64,000 bases of DNA from Hortaea werneckii (Eukaryota; Ascomycota; Dothideomycetes; Mycosphaerellales; Teratosphaeriaceae). The stretch is taken from positions 310,001-374,000 of the forward strand of contig JBAOKB010000071.1 of assembly GCA_037044905.1 (NCBI GenBank), given 5' to 3'. A model generated the notes under the pieces. It saw nothing but the letters and a program-made list of their open reading frames with translations. It was not told where the DNA came from and made no database searches. This document shows positions 12,490 to 24,571 of this stretch, in pieces (positions within the stretch are counted from its first letter, which is position 1; every line of letters begins with the position of its first letter). A program made the position numbers and the translations under genes.

Positions 12490-15400
12490 TCAGACAAGGT
12501 GCTTAAAGCGACCGAATGTTGGAGGCTGCTGACCAAAGGTCGGGCTGCCGAAGCCGCCTGCATCGGCAGCGAAGATGCTGTTTCCACGGCCGTGACGCTG
12601 CGGAGTCGGGGATGCGATCTCGCCATTCGCGTGGGCATGGTTTGTGAAGCCATTAGTTGGCGACATGGTGCCGTTAGCGTGGTTGGGGGAGAATGCTCCA
12701 TTGCCGTTTGGTGCAAAATTGCCATTGGCGAGAGCACCATTGCCGAAACCACCATTGCCGAAGCCGGAGTTGCCACCCCATTGTGGAGAAGGACCAACCC
12801 AGCCAGAGCGGTTTCTACGACCCGATGGAGGACTCTGCGTTGACGAATAGGCGAAACTGTCACCGCCGTTCGGCGAAGAAAGCTGGACATTGTTGATTCC
12901 AGAGGTATTGATACCGTTTGGCGAAGCCATCTGGCCTTCTGCTGGCGTCGTTGCCCCAGAAGGTGCAGCCGAAGCTACACGTTGGTCATATTCGGCAAGC
13001 TTCGTCTGGATGCGACGGCCGTAGGGAGTGGACCGAATAGCAGGAACCATTGGACGAATGTTGCCCATCAAGACCGGCTTCGTGTCCTCATCAGCGAAGT
13101 CCATCGCGGTCTGGACGACGTAGTTGGCAAAGGAGTCGCGAAGAAGTTTCTCCAGCTCAGTCGGTGCCACAATCTCCGCAATGAGCATGCGCTTCGTTTC
13201 AGCGCCGGCGCAGCGAATGCACTTCTCGACGACATTTGAGCTGAACTTCTGCTTCGAAAGGAAGACGACATTGTTCTGGAAGCTCTTGCACAGCGGTTCA
13301 GTGAACGCAGGCTCTCCAAGATCGAGAATGTACTGCACCACGTAATTGCCGAATGGGTCTTGAACCAGCGAGAAGGCATGGTGAATGACTTGATCGACGA
13401 GCTTGCCCTTCTGCAGGCCGGACGCGTGGTCAATGCAACGTTGCAAGACGCAGCAGCCATGACGATGGGTACCGACCGTCACGCAGTTAGCGCCGACGGC
13501 ATCGAAGATGAACTGGGCGTCCTCCGAGCTGAGGTGGTTCAGGCATTTCTGGATGACATGGTTGCCGTTCAGATCCTGGATAAGTTGAACGACATCGTAG
13601 CGCAGGGCATCGATGATCATGTCGGTCTGCTCTGGGGTAGAGATGAACTCAATCATCTTCTGCAAGGCACGGGTACCATGCTGATTGAGGGCAATCTTGG
13701 TCATAGCGGGCATAGCGTTCCGAATGAGGGCGGTACGCTGCTCGTCATTGGTGCTCTCCAGCAGCTTCTGACACAGGTAGTTACCGAACGGATCAGTCAT
13801 CAGCTCAATGATGTGGTCTTTGACCTCGTTGAAGATAGTCTGGATAGTGGGCTCATCGCGCTCATCGAGCTTGCGTTGCAAGAAACGGCATCCATGCTGA
13901 TCTTTGCACAGCATGTAAATCTTGCCCACGAGGTCACGGATGTCAGTCTGAGCATATTTCTGCAGAGCCGCCTCCTGAGCCTGACGACGTGCTTCGGCAT
14001 TCATGCGCTGGCTGTTGTCAGGGAAGCGTCCAGCGCCAGCGACAGTGGGACCACCTTGTCCAAATTGCTGGTAACCACCGTATCCACCCTGCTGTCCGAA
14101 CATGTTCATCTGGCTGGGCCATGGTCCTTGAGGAGCATACCCGCCGTTCAAGTTGAGGTTGCCAAAGCCACCGTTGAGCATTGGCATGCTGTACCCACCG
14201 TAGAAAGGTTGCTGAGCGTATGGAGACATCGGGTTGCCGAAGTGGGGCATTTGGTTTTCCTGGCCGTTGGGCATAGGACCGAAGGGAGCAGCGTTCGCGT
14301 GAAGGCCGGATAGACGGTTGAATGCGTCGTTGTTCTCGTGAGGCTGAGAGCGCGTTGGAGAAGCGAACTCCTGGCTTGGGCGAACGTCGTTGGTTGAGAT
14401 GGAGTTGTTGCGGCTGAGAATGTTCGACGCCTGCTCTGAAGTGGTATCGCCGGCGTGGCTTGCTTGGGTGGGAGAAGTGATTGAGTTCTGGCCGTTGGCC
14501 TCACCATTCATGTTCTTGAGAGTCGGGATGTCGTTTGTAGAGTAAGAGGACATGGGCTTCGGAGTACCGTTTGCAGCCATGCCCTGAGGCGGTGAAGTCA
14601 TGAGTGATGGACGTTTGGCCTCCGACGAGAACTTGACCTCCATTGAACGACGGTTGTTCGCAGCCGACTTGCTGTCAGCGTTTGCCAATATGCTGTTGAG
14701 CGGAGCAATGTTGACGTTGTTGCTCAAAGCAGTGGGTGGTAAGGAGATGCGGTGACGGCTAGCCGTAGCTCGATCGGTAACCTGCGGCTGAGGCTCTACA
14801 CCTCGCGCAAGTGCAAGGTCGAGTGCAGCAGAAGATGCGTCTTCGTCACGACTGATCAGTTTTGGAAACCCGTCTGCAGTTTGTTGCATCTGCAAGAATT
14901 GCTTTCTGTTTGGAGGTGAAGTCGTTGTCGATTTCGACTGAAGCGGGGCGGGGTCCTCGTCGTCGTCGAAGAGAAAGCTCGTCGTGTTCACAGGTCCAAG
15001 TGAGAAGTCGGCCGCATTGCGCTTGCGATCGTACCCGGTCACTGGCATAGAATTGCGGTTTGGACTGGAAGAAGCGGATGCGTCAGCTTGTAAAGTCGGA
15101 TAAAGGGACGATGTTGCGTGTCTTGAAGCGCTTCAATAAGTCACCGAGGTGGCTGGTCGACTCGCATTGTCGAAGTGAGAATCGTCACTTTTGTGGTCTG
15201 CACGTGCATCGGACATGAAACGGCGCCAAGCCTCTTCGGTGGCAAAAGTGAGGTTTCACGAAGTGAGAGTTTGACTTACTTCGCAGCTGCCCGATGGATC
15301 GCACTGTCAAATCCGTAATGAAACGCATCGTCTTCCTCTTCGTCGTCGGAATGACGTCGGGAGCCAGGCACAGACTGAGAGGGAATGTGGGCGTTGCCTG

Positions 15401-16390
15401 ATGTGTAAGGCCGTACAAAAGCAGAAGACGGAGAGGTCAATTGGGTGCTCGAGCGGCCAGGACGATTGGTAAGGCCTTGGGGCGAGGTCAAACTCTGGGC
15501 AGAGTAGCGGCTCGGGCGCGAGAATGCGTTTGGGAATGCATTCGCATATTCGGGAGGGCTGGCTGGCTCGCTAGAAGCAATCATTTGAGAGATGGCTTCG
15601 CCGTGACGCCACCCTTCTTCCACGGACCGCTTCGTTTCGGAGTCGAAGTTGGCTAGTTGGGCTTGGATTTCACGCTGCTTGTTTAGCAGCGCCTCGTAGG
15701 CACGCGCTGTGCTCTCAGACTGCATGTTGTAAGCTCACGCCAAAACATCACGGCTCATTTTACCATACCGGGTTCTTCCTCGCGTAGCCAGAAGACTATT
15801 CGACACTAGTCAGCTTGTGCTCACCAACAGCATTTCCACACGGAACAAGAAATTTCCTCTTGCAGCACGGCATCCGTTCGAACCATCTTGCCCATTGCCT
15901 TTCTTTCACAGCCACCCTCGTTATGATGCCGCAAGGGCAATTCTTAGTAAATGGCCAGCCATTGTTCGCAAAATGCCTGGCAAGTCGACGACCACGCCTG
16001 CTTGTTTCTGCCTGGACAGGACGTATATGGCCTTCTCTGGGAGTCTTCGCGAGCTTCAGGGCTTCTACAAATATGAAAACGCCCATGCTCTTGCTGGCGC
16101 TACTGCTCGGCGTCTGCGCCCTCCAAGGAAAGAAATACTTCCGGACTTACAGTGTAATCTCGAGCCGCTTGCTTCCTCTGCTGTCCAATTGGCGAAAGCG
16201 TTGTGGGCAAAGCATTGGTTGTGAACCTCCTCGTGAGTCCGCTCCTTATATCATTGCTCGTGTTGTTGCTTGGGATCATGCCGCCACTGAGCCTGTTCGG
16301 ATTGCGCTGTGGGGACAGGGGATTGGTGTAAGAGGAAGGCAACGACTGTTCCTCGCGAGGAGAGGTAGGACCACGGTAGAGAAAGGCCAT
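12490..16390 (-). CDS. PUF4: PUF-family (Pumilio) RNA-binding protein, Puf4-like
   Basis: Cytoplasmic 3'-UTR-binding repressor of mRNA stability and translation. My model has three exons: 16390-16151 (starts MAFLYRGPTSPREEQ), 15719-15280 and 15064-12490, with introns 15720-16150 (GTAAGT...CAG, phase 0) and 15065-15279 (GTAAGT...CAG, phase 2). Both junctions keep frame, joining RDYT to SESTARAYEALLNKQ and AAA to NPNRNSMPVTGYDRKR; total 1,084 residues. The N-terminal 500 or so residues are disordered and rich in Ser, Asn and Gly. The C-terminal half holds eight PUF repeats beginning LCKDQHGCRFLQRKLD, then FGNYLCQKLLES, HGTRALQKMI, NGNHVIQKCL, HGCCVLQRCID, FGNYVVQYILD, FSSNVVEKCI and FANYVVQTA, the order and wording of yeast Puf4. 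A Gly/Asn-rich tail ends GRFKHLV. No frame break. The 431-nt first intron is long for a fungus. Confidence 0.88.
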
Positions 16391-17796
16391 TTTCGGAAGC
16401 CTGCCGGAGAGCCAGTAGGTCAGTAAGACGAAGTAGCGTATACAGCGCGAGGGAGAGGATAGGCTACTGTACCAGTCGGTCTCTGATTTCCCAAGATGGG
16501 TGTGGGTGTAGCTCCAAAGAGCCGTCCCTTACGAGATGGCTTGTGCGCCGCTTATGTACTGTACAGCCGAAAGAATGACGGGGTCGCTATAAAGACAGTG
16601 AGGTGCATGCAAAAGGAAAGGCCACGCCCAATAGTTTATATGAGGCCTGCTGAGAGGAGACGTGGGGTCTTTCTGGCGTCGATCGCTGGCGGAGGGAGGT
16701 CGGGAGTATGTTGAGGGTCCTCCAACCTAGCGAGCTTCTAGTCTGGACCGCTGAAACCGACGCTTGCGTCTTGCACCCACACTGGGCAGCAGCGAATGCA
16801 GCATGCAAGCGCTACAGCAGTTCACGTCCTTCTAGCTTCGGGTCAAACACACGACGATAGCGACTATAGTATTGCCTATAAGCCCTCTATATCTCAAGGG
16901 CGCACGCACACGCCCGGCTGCACCAGGTCGCCTGAGCGGGACCCTTCCGCCGGTTTCACCTCTACCAGACCCCATCGACCATCATGAGCCGCAAGTCATC
17001 AGGTACAACGGCAAAAGCCCGCAACCGCTTGACTCGTGCCGGATGTGATAGTCTCCTCATCATGATTGTTATTCTCACCCAGCTCTGCGTGCGTGCCAGC
17101 GCTCTCCCCGCCGAGTTCCGTCTCGCTCCTCTGACATGCGCCTATGAGTAACAATTCTGCCGAAGACTTGCCCTGCCACCACATGCAGCCTGACGATGTG
17201 CCGCATGCCTGGCGGGTCCAGACGATCTCATTTTCCAAACGCTTGCAGACCGCATTTTGCGCCTGACGCCAGTGCGGTTCCAAACAACGCACCTCCCGCA
17301 GCCTTCCCTGCAGTTGCCTGCTTCTTCACGCAAGCACGTTCGTTGTCGCTCGTGATGTTGGGGCCTGTCAACTATTCGCCAAAACTGCTGCCCTCATTGG
17401 TCGTTCTAAGCGCGGCCGCTGCAGATCTTTAAGCGCTACGTCTAGATGTCTGCCAAGACTGGTGACTTTGTGTTCCATGTACAACTAAAACTATCGCAGA
17501 AGTGCAGGTGCGATACAACGTCCTGGCTGCAACTGCCGTGCTCGTATAGTCAGAACCGCTGTTGCAAAGTCCCGTTTCCATTCGGGAGTCTTTAAGCTTT
17601 ACCGACGAGGTAGTTCGCTGCAGGGTCCAGAACCTTATTCCGCTGCACGACACACCAGCGCGGCACGGCCATCGGCCTCTCGTCAGCTTGAAGATTTCAC
17701 ACGGACCGAGACCAACACTCGCAGTCACAGGTGCACGTGCATGACATGAGCTAGCAAAGCACACCCAAGAGGCAGGCATAGTTGTGAGAGAACAAG
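16391..17796. promoter_or_regulatory. Divergent intergenic region, PUF4 (-) and RPC2 (+)
   Basis: About 1.4 kb. Two copies of the TACTGTA heptamer at 16465-16471 and 16557-16563. An unsupported 56-codon ORF at 16984-17154 has a hydrophobic centre but no recognised family. Otherwise nothing seen beyond presumed promoters. Confidence 0.55.
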
Positions 17797-20700
17797 ATGC
17801 CGCCTCGCGCAAAGGCCTCAGAGGCGCCCGTTGAGGTGTCCGAAAAGTCTGCACCAAAGGCACGCCACCTTCTCTGAGGATGTTGTAGGTCAGCGACTGA
17901 CATTTCTACAGGCAGGCCCAAAGCCACCCAGCAAGGCGCCAGCACGGCGCAGCAACACATCGAAAACTCAGCAGGATGCAAAGGATGGCGCCAAGTCCAA
18001 TGGTCCAGCGCCATCCGCCCCCATGACCGCGCAGCCGAATGACGAGAAACCTCTCAAGCGGCGACCGCCCATTATGCGTGACGAAATGGACGACATGATG
18101 CGGCCCTTCTACTACCAGAAGCATCTCACGGATCCGATCAACACCGCGAGGGACAAGTGGAATCTCTTGCCGGCGTTCCTGCGAGTGAAAGGTCTCGTGA
18201 AGCAGCATATCGACTCTTACGACTATTTCACTGATGTGGCGTTAAAAGAGATCGTCAAGGCCAATCGCACCATCACTGCTGACAGCGATCAGAGAAAATT
18301 CATTACATTCACTGACATCAGAGTTGGCAAGCCAAATCGCCAGGAAGAGCGTGGCATTGGCTATGTTGACTCCAACGTGACTCCAAATGAGTGCCGACTA
18401 CGAGACATGTCTTATGCCGCACCAATTTACGTCGACATCATCTACTCGAAGCAAGCTGGCAAGGTCAGCAAAAAGGACATTCTCATCGGACGAATGCCGA
18501 TGATGCTCCGGAGTGCGAAATGTGTCCTCCACGGGCGATCAGAGTCTGAAATGGGCCTGCTGAACGAGTGCGCTGTTGATCCTGGTGGATATTTTATTGT
18601 CCGTGGTCAGGAGAAGGTCATCCTTGTGCAGGAGCAGCTGAGCAAGAACCGTGTCATTGTTGAATCGGCCAAGGGAATCATTCAGGCTTCCGTCACCAGT
18701 CACACGGCAAATGTCAAGACCAAGTCATACGTGCTTACCAAGAAGGGCTTGATTTACCTCAAGCACAACTCCTTGAACGAGGATGTGCCGATCGCCATTG
18801 CACTGAGGGCCATGGGTGTGCAATCCGATCACGAAATCCTCCTGTTGGCCGCTGGCAACGATGCCGCGTACCAGGATGAATTTGCCCCCAATCTTGAGCA
18901 GGCTGCTTTAGAGGGCGTGTTCACTCAGGAGCAAGCGCTTGATTACGTGGCTTCTAAGCTGAAGCCTGACCGGTTTCCAACCTTTGGAAAAGCCACCAAG
19001 ACTCCGAAGCAGCAGGCCTTGGACAAGCTTGCCGCCACCATCATACCGCACGTTGAAGTCAAAGACATGAACTTCAGACCCAAGGCTCTTTACATTGCTT
19101 TCATGACTCGGCGAGTACTCATGTGTATGCATGATCCGAAATTGGTCGATGACCGTGATTATGTCGGTAACAAGCGACTGGAGCTGGCTGGTCAGATGCT
19201 TGCACTTCTGTTTGAAGATCTTTTCAAGGAGTTCGTCAGAATGATCAAAACCAGCATGGACAAGATACTCAAAAAGCCAAACCCAACTGCAGAATTCGAC
19301 CCTATCAACTTGATTGGGCAATTTGAGAGTCGCATCACAGGCGGCATGGAGAGAGCGATTTCTACAGGAAACTGGACCTTGAAGCGTTTCCGCATGGACC
19401 GAGCCGGTGTTACACACGTCTTGAGCAGACTGAGTTATATCAGTGCTCTTGGCATGATGACAAGAATTACATCGCAGTTCGAAAAGACTCGAAAGGTCTC
19501 CGGCCCTCGTGCCTTGCAACCTTCCCAATTTGGCATGTTATGTACATCAGACACGCCTGAAGGTGAGGCCTGTGGTCTGGTCAAGAACCTGGCGTTGATG
19601 ACGCACATCACCACATCCGACGAAGAAGAGCCTGTTAGGCGCATGGTCTTCATTCTGGGTGCAGAAGACGTGACAACTTCATCTGGCACGGAAGTGTACG
19701 GTGCCGGCGCCTACATTATCTTCATTAACGGTACGCCAGTAGCGCTCACTAGACAACCAAAGCAATTCTTGGTGGCCTTCAGAAAGTTCAGGCGAATGGG
19801 CCGTATTTCAGAATTCGTCAGCATTTACATCAACCACCATCACAACGGAGTGCACATCGCAACTGACGAGGGGAAGAATTTGCCGACCTCTGATTGTTGT
19901 TGAGAAGGGCAAGTCGAAAGTGACTACTCGCTTCTTGGAGTCCTTGCGCAAGGGCACAATGGATTTCGATGACGCTCTTTCTCGCGGTATCGTTGAGTAT
20001 CTGGACGTGAACGAGGAAAACGATTCAAACATTGCAGTCTACGAGGATGCCATCACGCAGCACACGACACATCTGGAAATCGAGCCTTTTACCATTCTAG
20101 GAGCGGTTGCTGGCCTTATTCCGTATCCTCATCACAACCAGTCGCCTCGTAACACTTACCAATGTGCCATGGGTAAGCAAGCCATCGGAGCTATTGCATA
20201 CAATCAGTTTACCCGCATCGACACCTTGCTCTATCTCATGGTGTACCCTCAGAAGCCAATGGTTTCTACACGGACGATTGAGCTGATCAAGTACGATAAA
20301 CTGCCCGCTGGGCAGAATGCCACTGTGGCCGTCATGTCATATTCTGGATACGATATTGAAGATGCACTAGTCCTCAACAAGGCATCTTGCGATCGTGGCT
20401 TCGGTCGCTGTCAAGTATTCAAGAAGATCAGTGTTCCGCTGAAAGGCTATCCTAACGGCTACTCAGACCGAATGTCTGACCGGGATATGGAAAACCCGAG
20501 ACACCGCAAAATTGGCAAAGACGGCATTGTCGAAGTGGGTTCTGAGATTGAGGCTGGCGACATGTACATGCTCAAGGAAACCCCAATGAACCAGACCACT
20601 GCCGTCAACAGTGCGGGACAAAAATGGGCTCCGCAACACATGTCATACAAGCTACCCGATCCCGCGTACGCAGACAAGGTATGCATTACGACGAACGAGG

Positions 20701-21482
20701 GTAACAACACCATCATGAAGATCCAAACCAGGCAGACGCGACGCCCAGAAATTGGAGACAAATTCTCATCTCGCCACGGTCAAAAAGGTGTCTGCGGTCT
20801 GCTAGCCGAGCAAGCAGATATGCCGTTCTCTGACAAAGGTGTCACTCCGGACATTATCATGAACCCGCATGGTTTCCCATCCCGTATGACGGTCGGGAAA
20901 ATGCTTGAGCTTGTCTCTGGCAAGGCCGGCGTGCTCGAAGGCAAGCAAGAGTACGGCACACCGTTCGGAGGCAGCAAGGTTGAGGATATGGGCAACGCCC
21001 TCGTCCGAAACGGCTTCAGTTACACAGGCAAGGACTTCGTCACGTCAGGCATCACAGGCGAAAGCTTGCCGGCCTACGTCTTCTTTGGACCCATCTACTA
21101 CCAGAAGCTAAAGCACATGGTCGCGGACAAGATGCACGCCCGATCCACCGGTCCACGCGCCATCCTGACCCGCCAGCCGACCGAAGGTCGTTCGCGCCAG
21201 GGCGGTCTCCGTCTCGGAGAGATGGAACGAGACTGTCTGATCGCCTACGGCGCCAGCCAACTGCTGCTGGAGCGGCTGATGCTGAGCTCCGACGCCCACG
21301 AGGTCGACGTGTGCGAGACGTGCGGCATGATGGGCTACAACAACTGGTGTCAGTCATGCCAAAGCAGTCGCGGCGTGGTTAAGATGACGATGCCGTATGC
21401 GGCCAAGTTGCTGATCCAGGAGCTGATGAGTATGAATGTCAAGGCGAGCTTGCAGCTGGATGACGAGTTCCCACGGGAGTAA
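17797..21482 (+). CDS. RPC2: DNA-directed RNA polymerase III second-largest subunit
   Basis: Catalytic core subunit (yeast Ret1) of the nuclear polymerase that makes tRNA, 5S and U6 RNA. Exon 1 is 17797-17859 (MPPRAKASEAPVEV); a putative GC-AG intron 17860-17911 (AAG|GCACGC, branch CTGAC, acceptor CTACAG) joins in phase 0 to AGPKPPSKAPARR. The Pol III-type N-terminus is seen in KWNLLPAFLRVKGLVKQH; later blocks include RGQEKVILVQEQLSKNR, TPEGEACGLVKNLALMTH, GYDIEDALVLNK, GDKFSSRHGQKGVCG and the C-terminal zinc site CETCGMMGYNNWCQSC. About 1,210 residues, slightly longer than usual because of a basic low-complexity N-terminus. One extra A at 19874-19875 breaks DEGRICRPLIVVEKGK. The gene is essential in yeast, so an assembly error or redundant copy is likely. 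Convergent with the GPI protein gene. Confidence 0.93.
17860..17911 (+). other. Putative GC-AG intron of RPC2
   Basis: 52 nt with GC instead of GT at the donor (AAG|GCACGC), a good CTGAC branch 18-20 nt before CTACAG. Reading through meets a stop at 17877, so removal is needed to link the only upstream ATG to the conserved body. Confidence 0.6.
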
Positions 21483-21825
21483 GGAAGGCGTGGGCGTCTC
21501 AAGCTGATCATGTCGTCTTCCATGTCTTGAAAGCGTAGCATAGCGGTCGGCGCAAGTTTGCGTGGCAATTGGCATTTACGTGGCGTTTGTATGTAGACTA
21601 CATATTTCTTGACATCTACTTACCTATCATCGATTCCTGGTTTTCATTCAATGGATACTTTGTAATTCCTTGTCTCAAGGGTTTCGCCATGTCCATCGCC
21701 GGCTTCTTCGACATCCTCGTCAAACACATTGTTTTTGAAGCTCTCCTTTTGTCGCTCAGCTCAGCCTTTTAGGAAGCGCTCCTTGTTGGGAGCTGTCTAT
21801 TTAATCAGGCGTACGCGAGATGCTT
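21483..21825. other. Short convergent intergenic region
   Basis: 343 bp between the stops of RPC2 (+) and the GPI-type protein (-). AT-rich stretch near 21590-21670 typical of 3' ends. No gene seen. Confidence 0.65.
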
Positions 21826-24571
21826 TCAAAATAGCGCAAGTATCGCAAACAAAAGCGGAATGATCACAGCATGAACATAGGGTAGTGATCGCCCGGCGGA
21901 CGACTCGCTGGAAGCTGGAGTCCGTGTCGAAGTCGTCTGGCTTGCGAAGTCGCTAGTAGAAGCGTCAGGTACTCTTTGATCTTGACTGGAGACAAGTGAT
22001 GTCGTTGTCGTCGCCGTCGCCGTGTTCTTCATGGAATGCTCTCCGTTCCCTGTCTGATGCACCTGTGCGTGGCGATTGGACCGACTGAGTGACGCCATTG
22101 ATGACAAGGACAGAAGCAGACTGGTCGAACGAGACCGTGCTCCCGGAAACGGTCATCGGCTTGCCAGGTAGGAGGGTAATGCCTGGTTCTAAATTGAACT
22201 CGTGCGCCGGATTGGCGGTACGAAGCTCTCCATCCCAGGATATCACTGCGCGAGAAGTCGTGTGTGTTATAGAGGGTATTCCGTCAGATCTATCAACTTC
22301 GAGCAAAGATTCGGATGGAGCAAGAGTAACAATACTGTCTGATTCATTAGGCTCGGCAGTCTCTTTTGCGATGTTGGAGCTCGATGACGATGACCATGGG
22401 GCTTCGAAAGCGATTGCAGATGTCCCCTGGGTGACCAGCGGTGTGGTGTCCGAGAAGTGCTGAGCTGAATTTGAAGGATCCATTGACTTTGAGTCAATAC
22501 TTCTATGGCCATCAACAGCCTCTATGGTCCCGACAATCAGACTATCTGGGTCATTCGAGGAAGATATATCGGTTACTGCCGGTTGTCCCATCGATACTGC
22601 ATGGGAAGCTTCAACTGGATTCTGGCCCCTGTGGATCAGTGCTGGTGCTGCTAGCTGTTGCTCGCACGGCCCCGAGTATCGTGGCAATGATTGCAGCTAC
22701 GTTAGCGGAAGAAGTCATCATGGCTGACCTAGACCAATGACTCTGGTCGTCATGGGCATTGCCAGAAGATACATCGTACGTTTCCGCTACGTGAGATTCT
22801 GCTGTGGTGTAGGATTCGGGATCCGAAGGCATTGCAGTATTGGTTGGGAAAAGGTCAGGTGAAGCTGTAGGCGAATCATCATTTCCAGTTAACGCAATGC
22901 TAGTTGGTGGATCCAAAGCTGGAAACGATGCCAAACCAGAGGGCTCCTCATATGATTTCTGATCAGTAGTGGCGGGTCTTGTTTCAAGGACAACTCTGAC
23001 TGGTGTTGCGAAGGTTCCGAAACCCACAGAAGATTGGAATAGCCGGCTGCTAGAGTGATCAATAATTGTATCCGTGCCCAATTTTAGCCCCTGTGTCGTA
23101 GTACTTTGGGTTGGCTTTGGTATGGAAGGGGTCGGAACACTGCTAGGCTCAGGCCCTTGAGTTGGAGTGATTGGTGAGATGGATGTTGATTGGGCGGCGT
23201 TTGTCATGGGTTTTGACGGCAGAGCTAGAGACGCAGCTGGAGCCAGTGCCGATGGAGGGTCATAGAATATAGCGTCGCTGTTAAACTCAAAAGAGCAAGT
23301 AATGCCATCGCCGACGTCCACAGCAGGTGTCATTGCCGAGAATTCAGGGGGTATTGAAAGTATCGGCTTATAATCGTCATATATGGTGGAGCACTGGTTT
23401 TCTGAAGCCCAGGGCGTACTAGAAAAATACGTCCATAGCGTCACGAAAGTGCGGTCTGAGTGCGCCCAATACGTAGCGTTGTCGACAAAGGAGACCCCAT
23501 TGGGTGGAGCTTCAAAGCATTTCGGCTGACAGCGATATGCACTCGCTGGAACCGGCCAGTTGAAATCACCATAATTGAAGCTCTGGGGCGAGCCAATACC
23601 ACTGATCTTTCCACAGATGCTGGATATATCGGTGGAGCTGTGGGCCATCAGGAGGCGGCTTTGATTTGAGGTCGTATATCCACTGCTTTCATAAACCCAA
23701 GTTCCGTCAAATTGGATGTAAACAGTAGGGCTTGTAAGCGTGGTGTTCCAAATTTATATGTGTTTGGTTTTCCGGATATAGTGGGGCCTAATGTCATTGT
23801 AGAGCGACCAGAGTTGCACAAATCTCCAGAGTCGACAGATACCGGCCAGTACAGTAGCCTGACCGAAGCGAAATTTTGTAAGCATTGCGGCAGTCCTTTG
23901 ACCGCGCTTTGCTGAAGGGGTGCACCAGCAATGGCTTCGCCAGTCATGGCGGCCGTAGTACTTGTAAGATTAATTGGCTGACAGGCCGGACTTGGCCCAG
24001 GGTTTCGGACTTTCTGGGGGAAAGGCGAAGGTGTCGTTGAGGCGAGAAGGCTGCTGTAGTAGCTTGTATATATTGAGTGTGAAGAGCTCCACGAGCTATA
24101 TAGCACTGCACAGTCTCGCCTCTGGATGGTGCAAGAGGGTTCCGGGGAATATGTATAAGTGATGCCGTGTGCTGTGGAAGTAGTTGTGCCGGCAATCCAG
24201 GAGCTGAGTGTCCGGCTTGTTCTGGTCGTGCCATTCACTCGAGGATACCCATCGCAAAGCGTATACGTACTCGCGTTTACAGGATCTGTGATTGTCGTTC
24301 TGAGCGTCGTCGTGTTGTAAAAAGGCCATGCGCGTGTCGAGATGTATTCAAATGGATGATTTAGATCGAGTCCCCCATGAGAAGACCAACTTTGCTTAGC
24401 AGCGTTGCAAGCTGAGGCATATGAGGTTCCGTTACCGGTAGGAAGTGGTATAGGCACTGTCGATACCTCAGGCGCATATGTCCATGGCTTCGTCGTGTAC
24501 CCAATTCCTGTAGAGGTGACAAAGGAGGCAGTAGCCAAAAGCCAAAACCCTAGGATTGGGAAGGGGGCCAT
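21826..24571 (-). CDS. Secreted Ser/Thr-rich, GPI-anchor-type surface protein with frame breaks
   Basis: Start chosen at 24571 because MAPFPILGFWLLATASFVTS is a good signal peptide; the ORF extends upstream without coding character. The N-terminal half is Cys-containing, Ser/Thr-rich and has several N-x-S/T sites; the second half is Ser/Thr/Pro-rich with VNGTTRTSRTL and, near the end, TLLPGKPMTVSGSTVSF followed by VLVINGVTQ, a pattern I know from fungal wall proteins. It ends with a hydrophobic tail (VHAVIIPLLFAILALF) fitting GPI attachment after the SSAGRS region. About 914 residues after bridging three breaks: a missing base about 23745-23755, an extra base within 22610-22690, an extra base within 22020-22095. 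No enzymatic domain recognised. The breaks could mean a decaying gene, since this type is dispensable and fast-evolving, or the same indel errors seen elsewhere here. Confidence 0.7.

Noticed and set aside
13360..14313. 317-codon plus-strand ORF
   Set aside because: Antisense shadow of the PUF repeats; the minus strand encodes a clear PUF domain.
15815..16426. 203-codon plus-strand ORF opposite the PUF4 first exon and intron
   Set aside because: It overlaps the well-supported PUF4 exon 1 and intron on the other strand and has no protein-like character.
16984..17154. 56-codon ORF with a hydrophobic stretch, MSRKSSGTTAKARNR at its start
   Set aside because: Short, no family, no splice or expression evidence; hydrophobic centre alone is not enough.
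23745..23755. Intron as the explanation for the frame change in the GPI-type gene
   Set aside because: The change occurs within about ten bases with continuous coding on each side, leaving no room for an intron; a one-base indel fits.
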